In this document: one piece after another, positions 1-8,080 of the stretch
Numbering within the stretch: position 1 is the first letter of the stretch
Layout of the letters: the number at the start of each line of letters is the position of its first letter
Origin: Eubacteriaceae bacterium UBA6119
GTDB taxonomy: Bacteria; Bacillota; Clostridia; Eubacteriales; UBA1433
Assembly: GCA_002423395.1 (NCBI GenBank)
Contig: DIVZ01000005.1
Span: 382,428-446,427 of the forward strand
Length of the DNA: 64,000 bases
Direction of reading: 5' to 3'
Position numbers and translations under genes: made by a program
Notes under the pieces: generated by a model
Database searches by the model: none
Seen by the model: the letters and a program-made list of their open reading frames with translations, nothing else
What the model was told of the DNA's origin: nothing

Positions 1-25
1 AGTTCGAATCTCGTCTTTCGCTCCA
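1..25 (+). tRNA. tRNA-Gly, 3' fragment (cut by window start)
   Basis: Only the T arm, the 3' half of the acceptor stem (CTTTCGC), discriminator U and encoded CCA are present. The T loop TTCGAAT is canonical. A U discriminator with this acceptor sequence fits tRNA-Gly. The anticodon lies outside the window, so identity is inferred. Confidence 0.7.
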
Positions 26-26
26 T

Positions 27-100
27 GGCGGCATAGCCAAGTGGCAAGGCAAAGGTCTGCAAAACCTCTATCCCCGGTTCAAATCCGGGTGCCGCCTCCA
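27..100 (+). tRNA. tRNA-Cys (GCA)
   Basis: Full 74-nt cloverleaf. Acceptor GGCGGCA pairs with TGCCGCC, the anticodon loop CTGCAAA gives GCA, the T loop is TTCAAAT, the discriminator is U, and CCA is encoded at 98-100. It begins 1 nt after the preceding tRNA-Gly end and 5 nt before tRNA-Leu, so the three are one processed transcript. Confidence 0.97.
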
Positions 101-105
101 CAAAT

Positions 106-192
106 GCCGGAGTGGCGGAATCGGCAGACGCTCAGGACTTAAAATCCTGTGGGAGCATTCTCGTGCGGGTTCAAGTCCCGCCTCCGGCACCA
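106..192 (+). tRNA. tRNA-Leu (UAA)
   Basis: 87-nt class II tRNA with a long variable arm. Acceptor GCCGGAG pairs with CTCCGGC, the anticodon loop CTTAAAA gives UAA, the discriminator is A, and CCA is encoded at 190-192. Last gene of the Gly-Cys-Leu cluster. Confidence 0.97.
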
Positions 193-210
193 TTTTTATT
201 TAAAAACATT

Positions 211-239
211 AAAATACTGATTAATGTCGGTATTTTTTT
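211..239 (+). terminator. Terminator of the tRNA cluster
   Basis: Ten-base-pair stem (211-220 with 227-236, one G-U pair), loop TTAATG, merging into a T run. It lies 19 nt after tRNA-Leu. Confidence 0.75.
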
Positions 240-269
240 ATTTCTTATAATTTTTTTAAATTAGATATA

Positions 270-440
270 AAAAGAGACCGACATAAAGGGATCTGCGCCG
301 CAAGCGCTTTCCCGAGTCAGCCTCTGGTAGCATAGTATTGACTAAATACGATGCAATTATATTATTTGCATGACTAAAAGCAAATAAACTATGCAATTTT
401 TGGAGATTGCATTTAAAGCAATATTTTTCATGAAATTAAA
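270..440. other. Non-coding stretch with short hairpins
   Basis: No credible ORF. A GC-richer patch at 276-330 can form GGGA/TCCC (288-291/310-313) around GCGC/GCGC (295-298/304-307). Further on are two ATGCAA hairpins: 351-356 with 366-371, and 391-397 with 406-412. The latter lie just downstream of the minus-strand 66-aa gene and might be its 3' end. No known riboswitch or sRNA motif was recognised. Confidence 0.3.
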
Positions 441-446
441 ACAAAA

Positions 447-647
447 TTAATTTAGCTGAAATTTCATACCTGCAGTAATCTGCATAGCGTCGTCTTCGCT
501 TATAGGTTCGCTTTCAAGCCATGAACGCAACAGTCCTTGATATACAGTCCATTTATTTCCTCTGTATTCGTAGATAAAATCGTCTGTTGTAGGCGCAAAT
601 ACAAACAATCTTCCACGGCAGTCAATAGTATAAGATAAATCTTTCAT
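447..647 (-). CDS. Small hypothetical protein, 66 aa
   Basis: Family not recognised. The predicted protein is acidic, with no transmembrane segment, signal peptide or cysteine pair (one Cys at residue 10). It has a short aromatic segment (FIYEYRGNKWTVYQGLL) followed by an acidic tail. The start is supported by an AGGAG sequence about 11 nt before the ATG on the minus strand. The gene stands alone, followed on its own strand by the ATGCAA hairpins. It is probably a real cytosolic small protein; no function is proposed. Confidence 0.6.
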   Translation of the reverse strand: MKDLSYTIDCRGRLFVFAPTTDDFIYEYRGNKWTVYQGLLRSWLESEPISEDDAMQITAGMKFQLN

Positions 648-707
648 TTTATTTAAACTCCTATTAATATGTTTTATTATTTTATCCAGTTTTTACTAAA
701 TTATACA

Positions 708-738
708 AAAAAGCTGTTATATAAAATAACAGCTTTTT
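708..738. terminator. Bidirectional hairpin terminator
   Basis: Perfect 13-bp stem (708-720 with 726-738), 5-nt loop, A tract before and T tract after. It could stop transcription in either direction. It lies upstream of the 66-aa minus-strand gene. Confidence 0.7.
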
Positions 739-749
739 AAATACAATAT

Positions 750-821
750 AAAAGGGAGAACTGGAAAAGGTGGGCAGAAAAAATGAATTAATGGATAATT
801 ACGTTGGTTGTTCTCCCTTTT
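750..821. repeat. 12-bp perfect inverted repeat with 48-nt loop
   Basis: Arm 750-761 (AAAAGGGAGAAC) is the exact reverse complement of 810-821. The loop contains GGAAAAGGTGGGCAG and a short AATTA/TAATT helix. There is no long T run and no ORF inside. It could be a structured RNA, a decayed miniature element or an operator. It explains part of the 469-bp gap 648-1116; the rest is very AT-rich. Confidence 0.6.
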
Positions 822-1004
822 GGGAATAAGTATACTATAATACTATAAAAAATCAATATTTTTTTTAAAAAAAATATAAGTTTTTTTAAAATGAAAGTTA
901 AAAGAAAATAACAAAATAATTTTTTTATTCATATAATCGAAATAATATTATCGATATTAATTTTTTAATTAATATAATCAATATTTATCGTAATTTGGGA
1001 TTTG

Positions 1005-1033
1005 TTGACAAATAAGGGCAAAAAATATACAAT
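1005..1033 (+). promoter_or_regulatory. Sigma-A promoter for the 87-aa gene
   Basis: -35 TTGACA at 1005-1010, 17-nt spacer, -10 TACAAT at 1028-1033. Expected transcript start is near 1040, giving a 5' leader of about 77 nt before the ATG at 1117. Confidence 0.75.
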
Positions 1034-1116
1034 TGTCTCCACAAAGAATAAAATAATGTAAGCAGACGGGAATTAAATAAAGAAAGGTAATACTAATAGT
1101 TTTTGGGTGGACTATT

Positions 1117-1380
1117 ATGATGATTTACGAGTGTAAAAATTCCGTGCTTGCAAGTTTTATAAGCGCTTCTAAACAAACAGATTTAGCGAAAGTAAACCAA
1201 GAATTTATTGACGATATGCTGATACTTATATGCAATTATCTGCAAAACATGAAGCAAAAAGAAGAAGAATATGAAAACTTGGAATATCTTAGAAGAAGGT
1301 TAAATAAGCATATAGTTAAATATCAAAACGTTGGATTTGATAATAATGATATTGTGGATTATCTGAGACTTTATATATAA
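1117..1380 (+). CDS. Small hypothetical protein, 87 aa
   Basis: Helical, charged protein with no signal peptide or membrane segment. A GGGTGG site lies 6-7 nt before the ATG, and a near-consensus sigma-A promoter sits about 85 nt upstream, so expression is likely. The middle (residues about 45-70, LEYLRRRLNKHIVKYQ) is loosely reminiscent of the helical repeat of Spo0E-type phosphatases, but the diagnostic SQELD motif is absent, so I do not assign that function. It is followed by IS debris. Confidence 0.6.
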   Translation: MMIYECKNSVLASFISASKQTDLAKVNQEFIDDMLILICNYLQNMKQKEEEYENLEYLRRRLNKHIVKYQNVGFDNNDIVDYLRLYI

Positions 1381-1403
1381 ATTAAACTTTATACGTCACA
1401 AAA

Positions 1404-1571
1404 GAACTGCACCCCTAAAGTTAGACAGTATTATATACTATAAATAACTTTGGAGGTGTTTTTATGCCAGAAGGAACTCCGTTTATAGGGGAGTTTAAGC
1501 AAAAAGCAGAAAATCGTTTCCTTTGTTTTATTGAGGTTCGACTTATGAATGAAGATGCAAATGGCAATTAA
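1404..1571 (+). mobile_element. 5' remnant of an IS3-family insertion sequence
   Basis: GAACTGCACCCCTAAAGTTA at 1404-1423 followed by GACA looks like the left terminal repeat of IS3-type elements. Next come a TAACTTT inverse segment, GGAGG and a short transposase start. Sequence similarity stops near 1515. No matching right end is visible before the next gene, so the element is a truncated relic. Confidence 0.55.
1464..1571 (+). pseudogene. Truncated IS3 OrfA-like transposase start
   Basis: An ATG 7 nt after TGGAGG opens a 35-codon frame beginning MPEGTPFIGEFKQKAE. The residues GEFKQKA match the usual first helix of IS3-family OrfA (xEFKxxAV). After about 16 codons the sequence becomes unrelated and stops at TAA 1569-1571. 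The helix-turn-helix and all of OrfB are missing, so it is non-functional. The rest of the 1381-1794 gap contains nothing I can name. Confidence 0.55.
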
Positions 1572-1794
1572 TAATTACATCAATTTTTTATTGATATGTT
1601 TTATTTGCAATGTGTGTGATATGGGAAGAGGCAAACACCGTTCGTCCTTCGGTTTTGTGGTAATTTATAAGAGGTCGGGAGAGTTTTATCATAAAAAGGC
1701 AATATAAAAGAAAGTTTTACGAGAGTTTGTGGATAGTTAAAACTAATTATTTGCATTGTTTTTTATAATTCTTAAAAAATTATTCTAAAGATGC

Positions 1795-3162
1795 TTATTT
1801 AAGTTCTGTAATTTTTACAAATCTGTATCCTTTGTTTTTCAATTCGTCGACAAGCTGATGAAGAGTTGAGTCCGAAGCATAGGTGCATGACGGATATCCA
1901 TCCTTGCCTCTTTGCAGGGCGATATTGTCAAATTCAAGATACGGGTGGTAAAAAAAGCTCGCTAAAACATGCGGATCAAGATTTTTCGCCACATTGATGA
2001 TGTTGCTCTCATCGTTACTTCCGTTAAGAAAATTAATCGGCGCCGGAATATAAGTGATGTTTCTATCCTCGTCTTTGACTACCTTAACTTTGTAAAGATA
2101 TCTCTTGAGATGTCTGGGATAAGCCTCATAAATATAGTCAAAATTCGCCTCAACAACTAAAAGCTGTTTTGTTGAAATGGAGTAATGAGGTACAGTAAAG
2201 AAAGTATAAGGAATATCCAGTCTTTGCGCTGTGAACTTGGCCGCGTCAATTCGCTCCTGCGCATATACTTTTGAAGAAGGGATATTAACCGTGTTCTTCT
2301 TGCGGTCAAACTCATACCCGTTTCCGCTGACGGTATAGCCATATTGGTGAGTGTAGCCGTGCAAGCCGATAACTCCGTTCCTATCTATGAGGTAATCCAG
2401 AGTATATAAAAAATCCGCATTCGCCATGCTGTATTGATTTGAAATGTCAATATCCGAATATGAAGATGGTCTCGGGTCGATATATCTGGGTATCCAAGTT
2501 ACATGAAAAGGCACATTTTCGGCATAAAGATAATCGCTTACTATGCGAAGTTTTTCCAAAGAATCGGAAGACAGATAAAAAGGAGAACTGCAAAGATCTT
2601 CTAACCTTACAAGGGCAGGCTTTCCAGACGCGGGGCGCTGCCGGCTTACAGTATTATCACGGTTATAATAGAAGCTTAATGACTTTGCATCTGTATTCCA
2701 AGTAACTTTAAGGTCAAATAACTTTGTAAAATCAAGCAGGCTGATATACACGGCGTTATCCATTAAAATTACTTTCTTTTTTAGATTAACGATTTGATTG
2801 TTAAGCAGGTATGTGTTTTTTGTTAAATCAATGACTCTCTTTCTCTTGCCCAAAATTAAGGTTACTGAGTCATCTTTTAATATAGTTTTTCCGCCAAGCT
2901 GCGTGACAATTTCTGATGCGGGCAGGTAATATCTGTTTGTGTCATAATAAATAGGATGAGAAAGATCCATACGTTTGTTTTCAAAAAACAATGCTATGTT
3001 ATCCTGACCCCACTGAATTTCATGAATTTGTGTAATTTCTTCATTTATAGCATTATCATTATCTTCATTATTCCGACATAAAATCCAGGTAAACACTGTA
3101 CTTGCCGAAAAAAGTGCAATCAATGAAATGATAAAAATAATTTTTTTCGTCATCTTAGCCAT
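1795..3162 (-). CDS. Membrane-anchored stalk-domain protein with DUF2334-type deacetylase domain
   Basis: About 455 aa. One N-terminal transmembrane segment (KKIIFIISLIALFSASTVFTWIL) anchors the protein outside the cell. It is followed by a copper-amine-oxidase-N-like stalk domain (roughly residues 50-170, ending in VTWNTDAKSLSFYYN). The C-terminal half is a DUF2334/NodB-fold polysaccharide-deacetylase-like domain with LVRLEDLC (metal-site Asp) and GLHGYTHQYG (H-x3-H). Its likely role is removal of acyl groups from a surface polysaccharide; the substrate is unknown. Start chosen at ATG 3162 because AGGTG (minus strand, 3172-3176) sits 9 nt upstream. A GTG at 3174 would add four residues but overlaps that site. 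Confidence 0.8.
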   Translation of the reverse strand: MAKMTKKIIFIISLIALFSASTVFTWILCRNNEDNDNAINEEITQIHEIQWGQDNIALFFENKRMDLSHPIYYDTNRYYLPASEIVTQLGGKTILKDDSVTLILGKRKRVIDLTKNTYLLNNQIVNLKKKVILMDNAVYISLLDFTKLFDLKVTWNTDAKSLSFYYNRDNTVSRQRPASGKPALVRLEDLCSSPFYLSSDSLEKLRIVSDYLYAENVPFHVTWIPRYIDPRPSSYSDIDISNQYSMANADFLYTLDYLIDRNGVIGLHGYTHQYGYTVSGNGYEFDRKKNTVNIPSSKVYAQERIDAAKFTAQRLDIPYTFFTVPHYSISTKQLLVVEANFDYIYEAYPRHLKRYLYKVKVVKDEDRNITYIPAPINFLNGSNDESNIINVAKNLDPHVLASFFYHPYLEFDNIALQRGKDGYPSCTYASDSTLHQLVDELKNKGYRFVKITELK

Positions 3163-3246
3163 TGATGGATTCACCTGTTAACACTTAGTTTTGAATATGT
3201 AAATTCATGTGTTAAACTACATTTTAATCATAATATCAATTTTAAA

Positions 3247-3356
3247 TATAGATATCAACAACCAGTTTTGTTTGGTATAAGAAAAGCAATATATAATATG
3301 CGGCTGAAAATTGCAGAGTATTGTTTACTTAATGAAAAAATAGGTTGATATCTATA
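3247..3356. repeat. 13-bp perfect inverted repeat between divergent genes
   Basis: Arm 3247-3259 (TATAGATATCAAC) is the exact reverse complement of 3344-3356, with about 84 bp between. It lies in the 388-bp divergent gap. It may be a two-site operator or the ends of a miniature element. No ORF lies inside. Confidence 0.55.
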
Positions 3357-3429
3357 GTTATTAAATATATTCTTATTCAAGAACCGCAGTTGAAGGTTTT
3401 TGTTTAACTATTTGTGACTATTAAAATAT

Positions 3430-3458
3430 TTGATATTTTATATAAGATAATATAAAAT
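3430..3458 (+). promoter_or_regulatory. Possible promoter of the CoA-disulfide reductase gene
   Basis: TTGATA at 3430-3435, 17-nt spacer, TAAAAT at 3453-3458. The region is so AT-rich that a chance match is possible. Confidence 0.35.
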
Positions 3459-3550
3459 CAATAAGTAAGCAAATTCGACAAATTTGGAAATTTATTTTAA
3501 AATCGGAAAAGGTATAAGTTAAACAAAATTTACAAAAAAGGAAAAGACTT

Positions 3551-5251
3551 ATGGGACGAAAAATATTAATTATAGGCGGAGTAGCCGGCGGCGCATCAGC
3601 GGCGGCAAGACTGAGAAGAAATAATGAAGATGATGAAATAATTATGTTTGAAAGAGGACCGCATGTCTCATTTTCAAACTGCGCGCTTCCTTATCATTTA
3701 AGCGGAATTATAAAAGACGCGGAAGATTTGGTTTTAATGAACCCCGAGATTTTTTTAAAACGGTTTAATATTGAGGCAAGAGTTAATAACGAAGTAATTT
3801 CTATTAACAGAAAGAATAAAAATGTTGTCGTTAAAAACGTGTTAACAAGCGATACATATACTGAAAAATACGATAAGCTCATTCTCTCTCCCGGAGCCAG
3901 ACCGATAAGAGAAAACATTGACGGACTGGATAGCGCAAATGTATTCTTCGTAAGAAATGTAGTTGATATTGACAGCTTAAATAAATTCATAAAGCAAAAC
4001 AACGCAAAAGACGTGCTTGTAGTAGGCGGTGGGTTTATCGGCATAGAAACTGCCGAAAATTTAAGAAAAGCAGGATATAACGTTTCAATAGTAATCGCGT
4101 CAAAGCAGGTTTTAAATACATTTGACTACGATATGGTGCAGATATTGCATAAAGAGATATTTGATAAAGGCATTAAATTATATATCGGTGAAAAGATAGC
4201 AAAAATAGAAAACAACAAAGCTTTTTTATCATCGGGAACGATTATAGACGCAAAAGTTATTGTAATGGCTAAAGGTGTAATACCTGAAATCGGTTTAGCG
4301 GAAGAAGCGGAGCTGAAAATAGGACAGACGGGAGCCATAAAGGTAGATGAAAATTACAGAACGAGTGATAAGGACATATATGCTGTAGGCGATGCGATAG
4401 AGGTGCAAAACGCACTTTCGCATTCCGCAATGAAACTGCCGCTTGCGGGACCGGCATTAAAAGCGGCAAGAATAGCCGCGGATGATATTAACGGCAAACG
4501 CACTTTTAATAAGGGATTTATTTGTTCTTCGGCAATAAAAGTATTTGATTATAACGGCGCTTCAACAGGTTTATGCGAAGCTGTGATTAAATCGCAGAAG
4601 TTAAAAATTAATTATGATATTGTATATCTGGTTCTCTCGGATAAGGTAGGATTAATGCCTGACGCTTCGCCTTTGTTTTTAAAGCTTATTTTCCAGGTTC
4701 CGAGCGGAAAAGTTTTAGGTGCGCAGGCCATAGGAAAAGGCGACGCTACAAAGAGAATTGATATAATAGCAACGCTTATTAAATTCTCAGGCACGGTGGA
4801 AGATTTAAAAGATTTGGAGCTTTGTTACGCTCCTCCGTTCTCAACGGCTAAAGACGTTGTTAATTACGCGGGATATATCGGTTCTAACTTACTCAACAAA
4901 GACTTCAGGCAAGTAAGTTTTAACAAGGTAAGAGAGCTTGTTGAAAACGGGGCATATATTTTGGATGTAAGAGAAAAATGCGAATACGATGCGGGGCATA
5001 TAAAAGGCGCGGTTAATATTCCGTTAAGCGAGCTGAGAGGAAGAACCTCGGAGGTGCCCAAAGATGTTGACGTGTATATACATTGCAGAACAGGGCAGAG
5101 AAGTTATTACGCAGTTACGATGCTGCAGCACTTAGGGTTTAAAAATGTGTATAACGTTACGGGAAGCTTCCTTGCGCTTTCTTTCTATGAATATTTTAAC
5201 GATAAAACCACAGGCAGAGAAAGCATTGTGACGCAATATAATTTTAATTAA
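3551..5251 (+). CDS. CoA-disulfide/persulfide reductase fused to rhodanese
   Basis: 566 aa. The N-terminal half is a FAD/NAD(P)H pyridine nucleotide-disulfide oxidoreductase: FAD motif GGVAGGASAAARLRR at residues 9-23, single redox Cys44 in SFSNCALPY (the CoADR signature, not the CxxxxC of glutathione reductases), NAD motif VVGGGFIGIE, and a second FAD motif ending in YAVGDAIE. The last 110 residues form a rhodanese domain with catalytic Cys512 in HCRTGQRS. Known CoADR-Rhd fusions reduce CoA persulfide or polysulfide with NADH. The gene is monocistronic, with a GGA site 9 nt before ATG and a terminator after it. It fits the sulfane-sulfur genes further downstream. Confidence 0.92.
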   Translation: MGRKILIIGGVAGGASAAARLRRNNEDDEIIMFERGPHVSFSNCALPYHLSGIIKDAEDLVLMNPEIFLKRFNIEARVNNEVISINRKNKNVVVKNVLTSDTYTEKYDKLILSPGARPIRENIDGLDSANVFFVRNVVDIDSLNKFIKQNNAKDVLVVGGGFIGIETAENLRKAGYNVSIVIASKQVLNTFDYDMVQILHKEIFDKGIKLYIGEKIAKIENNKAFLSSGTIIDAKVIVMAKGVIPEIGLAEEAELKIGQTGAIKVDENYRTSDKDIYAVGDAIEVQNALSHSAMKLPLAGPALKAARIAADDINGKRTFNKGFICSSAIKVFDYNGASTGLCEAVIKSQKLKINYDIVYLVLSDKVGLMPDASPLFLKLIFQVPSGKVLGAQAIGKGDATKRIDIIATLIKFSGTVEDLKDLELCYAPPFSTAKDVVNYAGYIGSNLLNKDFRQVSFNKVRELVENGAYILDVREKCEYDAGHIKGAVNIPLSELRGRTSEVPKDVDVYIHCRTGQRSYYAVTMLQHLGFKNVYNVTGSFLALSFYEYFNDKTTGRESIVTQYNFN

Positions 5252-5288
5252 TAGTCTTCATCAGTCTAATATTATTTGTTTTATAGAT

Positions 5289-5314
5289 AAAAACCGCTTA
5301 ATGCGGTTTTTTTT
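5289..5314 (+). terminator. Terminator of the CoADR-rhodanese gene
   Basis: Stem AAAAACCGC/GCGGTTTTT (5289-5297 with 5303-5311), loop TTAAT, eight T residues from 5307. Confidence 0.9.
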
Positions 5315-5518
5315 ATGTCTGTTACAAAAATCAGCGCCAATCAGAACAAAACAATTATCTTATTATCTACAGCAAATGCAGATGTATCATACAACCTTAA
5401 TTTATATAATGTATTAATTTATTTATTCTTCAAAAACTAAATGATATTATGGTTTTAGCAATCAATATTAAGCTTAAAAACGTCTGACATATAAAAAAAT
5501 GATTGAAGGATTTATATC

Positions 5519-7933
5519 ATGGCTGAGCAATTAAATGAGTATAATAAAAAACGCAATTTTGAAATAACGCATGAGCCCGAAGGCAGAGCAAGGAAATCGG
5601 AAGAACGGAGCAGGTTTGCGGTGCAGCACCATATGGCGCGAAGAGACCATTATGATTTTCGTATTGAGCACAACGGCGTTTTATTAAGCTGGGCTGTGCC
5701 TAAAGGGCCTTCATATAATACTTCCGATAAAAGGCTCGCCGTTCATGTGGAAGACCATCCTGTTGAGTACAGAGATTTTGAAGGGACAATACCTAAAGGG
5801 CAGTACGGCGGGGGAGTTGTAATGCTTTGGGATGAAGGTACTTATGAGCCTTACGGAGATGTTGACGAAGGGGTAAAGAACGGCGCGCTTAAATTTGTTT
5901 TAAACGGAAGGCGTCTAAAGGGAAAATGGGCTTTGATACGTCTGAAAAGTAAAGAAAGCGAGAAAGCTGATAACTGGCTTTTGCTTAAAGAAAAAGATGA
6001 ATACGCAAGAGATGACGACGGAATTTACGAGTTTAATACCAGCATAAAAACAGGACGCACTATGGCTGAAATTGAAGCAGGCGTAGAAGAAAAAAAAGCA
6101 AGGAATCCTTTTGATAAGGCAGACGTACAGCTCGCAAAACTCGTAAATACTATTCCAAAATGTGATGAATGGCTGTATGAAATGAAATATGACGGGTACA
6201 GGATAACGGCGTTTGCGCAGAGCGGCAGCGTAAGACTGCTTACAAGAAACGGCAGCGATTATACAAAGCGGTTTGCAGATATTGCGCAGGCAGTAATCGA
6301 GTTATCCGCCACAAGGGCAATGGTTTTGGACGGAGAAGTAATATGCGCGGATGAGACGGGAAAGTCTGATTTTCAGGCGCTGCAAAATTATATAAAAAAC
6401 CCCGAACATAAAAGTTTAACATATATTGTATTTGATTTGCTAGCGCTGGACGGAGTGGATTTAAGAGGACGGCGTTTGATTGAAAGAAAAGAAAAGCTTG
6501 AAGCGTTGCTTGAGAATGCGCCTGAAAGTATCTACTACAGCAGGCATGTAAAAGGTAACGGTAAAGCAAGTTTTGACGTGGCATGCAAGGCGGGTATGGA
6601 AGGAATAATAGGTAAGAAAATTGATTCTTTATACAGCGGAGATCGAGGTGGGGACTGGATTAAGCTGAAATGCGATAAAAGGCAGGAATTTGTGATAGGC
6701 GGGTATACGCTTTCTGATAAAAAAACAAGCGGAGTAAGCTCGCTATTGCTGGGTGTCTATGAGAATGAAGATTTGGTTTACGCGGGGCGCGCGGGAACGG
6801 GGTTTAGCGAAAGCGATATAAGAGAGCTTGAGGGAAAATTTAAAAGTTTAATTAAGTCAGAGCCACCGTTTAAAATTGCGCCTAAGCAAAAGTCAAATGA
6901 AAAAATAATATGGATTGAGCCCAAATATGCAGCGGAAATTAAATTCAGGGAATGGACAAAAGATAATCAGTTAAGGCAGGCAAGCTTTAAAGGCCTGCGC
7001 ACGGATAAGAACATAAAAGATATAAAAAGGGAAGAAGCGGAAAAAGAAAAGGAGAAACAAGTGAAAGCGGACAAAAAAAGCATTATCATAGAAGGAATAA
7101 AAATTACTAACCCCGATAAGGTTATATTTGACGAACCAGTGGTTACTAAAGCTGATATTGTACGGTATTATTCACAAGTGTCACAGCGTATGATGCCATA
7201 TGTTTCTAATAGGTTGCTCAGCATTGTGCGCTGCCCTAAAGGGATATCGCAGTCATGCTTTTATAAAAAGCATCCCGGACCGTCAAGTAGTGGCATAGTG
7301 ACTATGAACGTCTTAAGCAGCAGCGGAGAGAGGGAAGAGTACTTTTATATTAATAACGAACAAGGGCTTATAAGCGAAGCGCAGATGGGTACTATTGAAT
7401 TTCACACGTGGGGCAGCAGTATTAATGATATTGAAAAGCCTGATATAATGGTGTTTGATTTGGATCCTGACGAAGAGATGGATATAGAAAGGCTGCGCCG
7501 AGGCGTTAGGGATACAAAAAGCGTGCTTGACGAGCTTATGCTGAAATCATACCTTAAAACAAGCGGCGGCAAAGGATATCATGTGGTCGTGCCGTTAAAG
7601 CCATCAAGTACATGGGATGCATTTCATGATTTCGCGAGGCGAGTCGCGGAAGTAATGGAGCAGAAATGGTCCGAACGTTACACTAGCAATGTACGTAAAT
7701 CCAGCCGCAGCAATAAGATATTTATTGACTGGATAAGAAACGGCAGAGGCGCAACAAGCATTGCACCGTATTCCATAAGAGCGAGAAAAGGGGCTAAAGT
7801 TTCAATGCCCATTGCATGGGAGGAACTTGATACTGTCGCTCCTGACGGCGTGGATATTGCGGACGCTTTTTTAAGAACAGGCAAAGCTGACCCGTGGGAA
7901 GACTTTTTTAATAATAGTCAGGTGTTGAGGTAA
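5519..7933 (+). CDS. ligD: DNA ligase D (phosphoesterase-ligase-polymerase)
   Basis: 804-aa three-domain NHEJ enzyme in PE-LIG-POL order. The PE domain (about 1-165) has the metal-binding pattern QHHMARRDHYDFR with His38, His44 and Asp46. The ATP-dependent ligase domain (about 200-500) has the adenylated lysine at Lys223 in EMKYDGYR, then an OB fold. The archaeo-eukaryotic primase domain (about 530-800) has the Asp pair DLDPD at 647/649 plus SGGKGYHV. Together with Ku it repairs double-strand breaks in non-growing cells or spores. No ku gene is found in the window and both flanks are unrelated, which is less usual. The ATG directly follows the repair-unrelated intergenic gap, with GAAGGA about 10 nt upstream. 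Confidence 0.96.
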   Translation: MAEQLNEYNKKRNFEITHEPEGRARKSEERSRFAVQHHMARRDHYDFRIEHNGVLLSWAVPKGPSYNTSDKRLAVHVEDHPVEYRDFEGTIPKGQYGGGVVMLWDEGTYEPYGDVDEGVKNGALKFVLNGRRLKGKWALIRLKSKESEKADNWLLLKEKDEYARDDDGIYEFNTSIKTGRTMAEIEAGVEEKKARNPFDKADVQLAKLVNTIPKCDEWLYEMKYDGYRITAFAQSGSVRLLTRNGSDYTKRFADIAQAVIELSATRAMVLDGEVICADETGKSDFQALQNYIKNPEHKSLTYIVFDLLALDGVDLRGRRLIERKEKLEALLENAPESIYYSRHVKGNGKASFDVACKAGMEGIIGKKIDSLYSGDRGGDWIKLKCDKRQEFVIGGYTLSDKKTSGVSSLLLGVYENEDLVYAGRAGTGFSESDIRELEGKFKSLIKSEPPFKIAPKQKSNEKIIWIEPKYAAEIKFREWTKDNQLRQASFKGLRTDKNIKDIKREEAEKEKEKQVKADKKSIIIEGIKITNPDKVIFDEPVVTKADIVRYYSQVSQRMMPYVSNRLLSIVRCPKGISQSCFYKKHPGPSSSGIVTMNVLSSSGEREEYFYINNEQGLISEAQMGTIEFHTWGSSINDIEKPDIMVFDLDPDEEMDIERLRRGVRDTKSVLDELMLKSYLKTSGGKGYHVVVPLKPSSTWDAFHDFARRVAEVMEQKWSERYTSNVRKSSRSNKIFIDWIRNGRGATSIAPYSIRARKGAKVSMPIAWEELDTVAPDGVDIADAFLRTGKADPWEDFFNNSQVLR

Positions 7934-7996
7934 AAACCGGACATTTATCTTTAATATATAAAGTAATTATTAATCTAATAATAAAAATAATATAAA

Positions 7997-8035
7997 AATC
8001 CGCTGTAAGCTAAAATTGAGCTGCTCAACGGATTT
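7997..8035. terminator. Shared terminator between convergent genes
   Basis: AAATCCG (7997-8003) pairs with CGGATTT (8029-8035) around a smaller AGC/GCT helix. It lies between ligD (+) and the anti-sigma gene (-). The T run is weak. Confidence 0.5.
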
Positions 8036-8080
8036 ATTACATCTGATATACATTGGTTAAAATTAAATCAGATTTTTATG

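Noticed and set aside
276..330. Possible riboswitch or structured sRNA in the GC-richer patch
   Set aside because: Stems are short and broken by mismatches and no known aptamer core is visible.
1117..1380. Spo0E-like phosphatase assignment
   Set aside because: Only a loose helical similarity; the SQELD motif is missing.
2439..2705. 88-aa open frame opposite the deacetylase gene
   Set aside because: Antisense shadow of a conserved gene, with no SD and no recognisable protein features.
1..3550. tRNA-linked integrative element
   Set aside because: No integrase, no direct repeat of the tRNA 3' end, and only a small IS fragment nearby.
3694..4044. 116-aa minus-strand open frame inside the CoADR-rhodanese gene
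   Set aside because: Mirror frame of a conserved enzyme; composition is a by-product of codon use.
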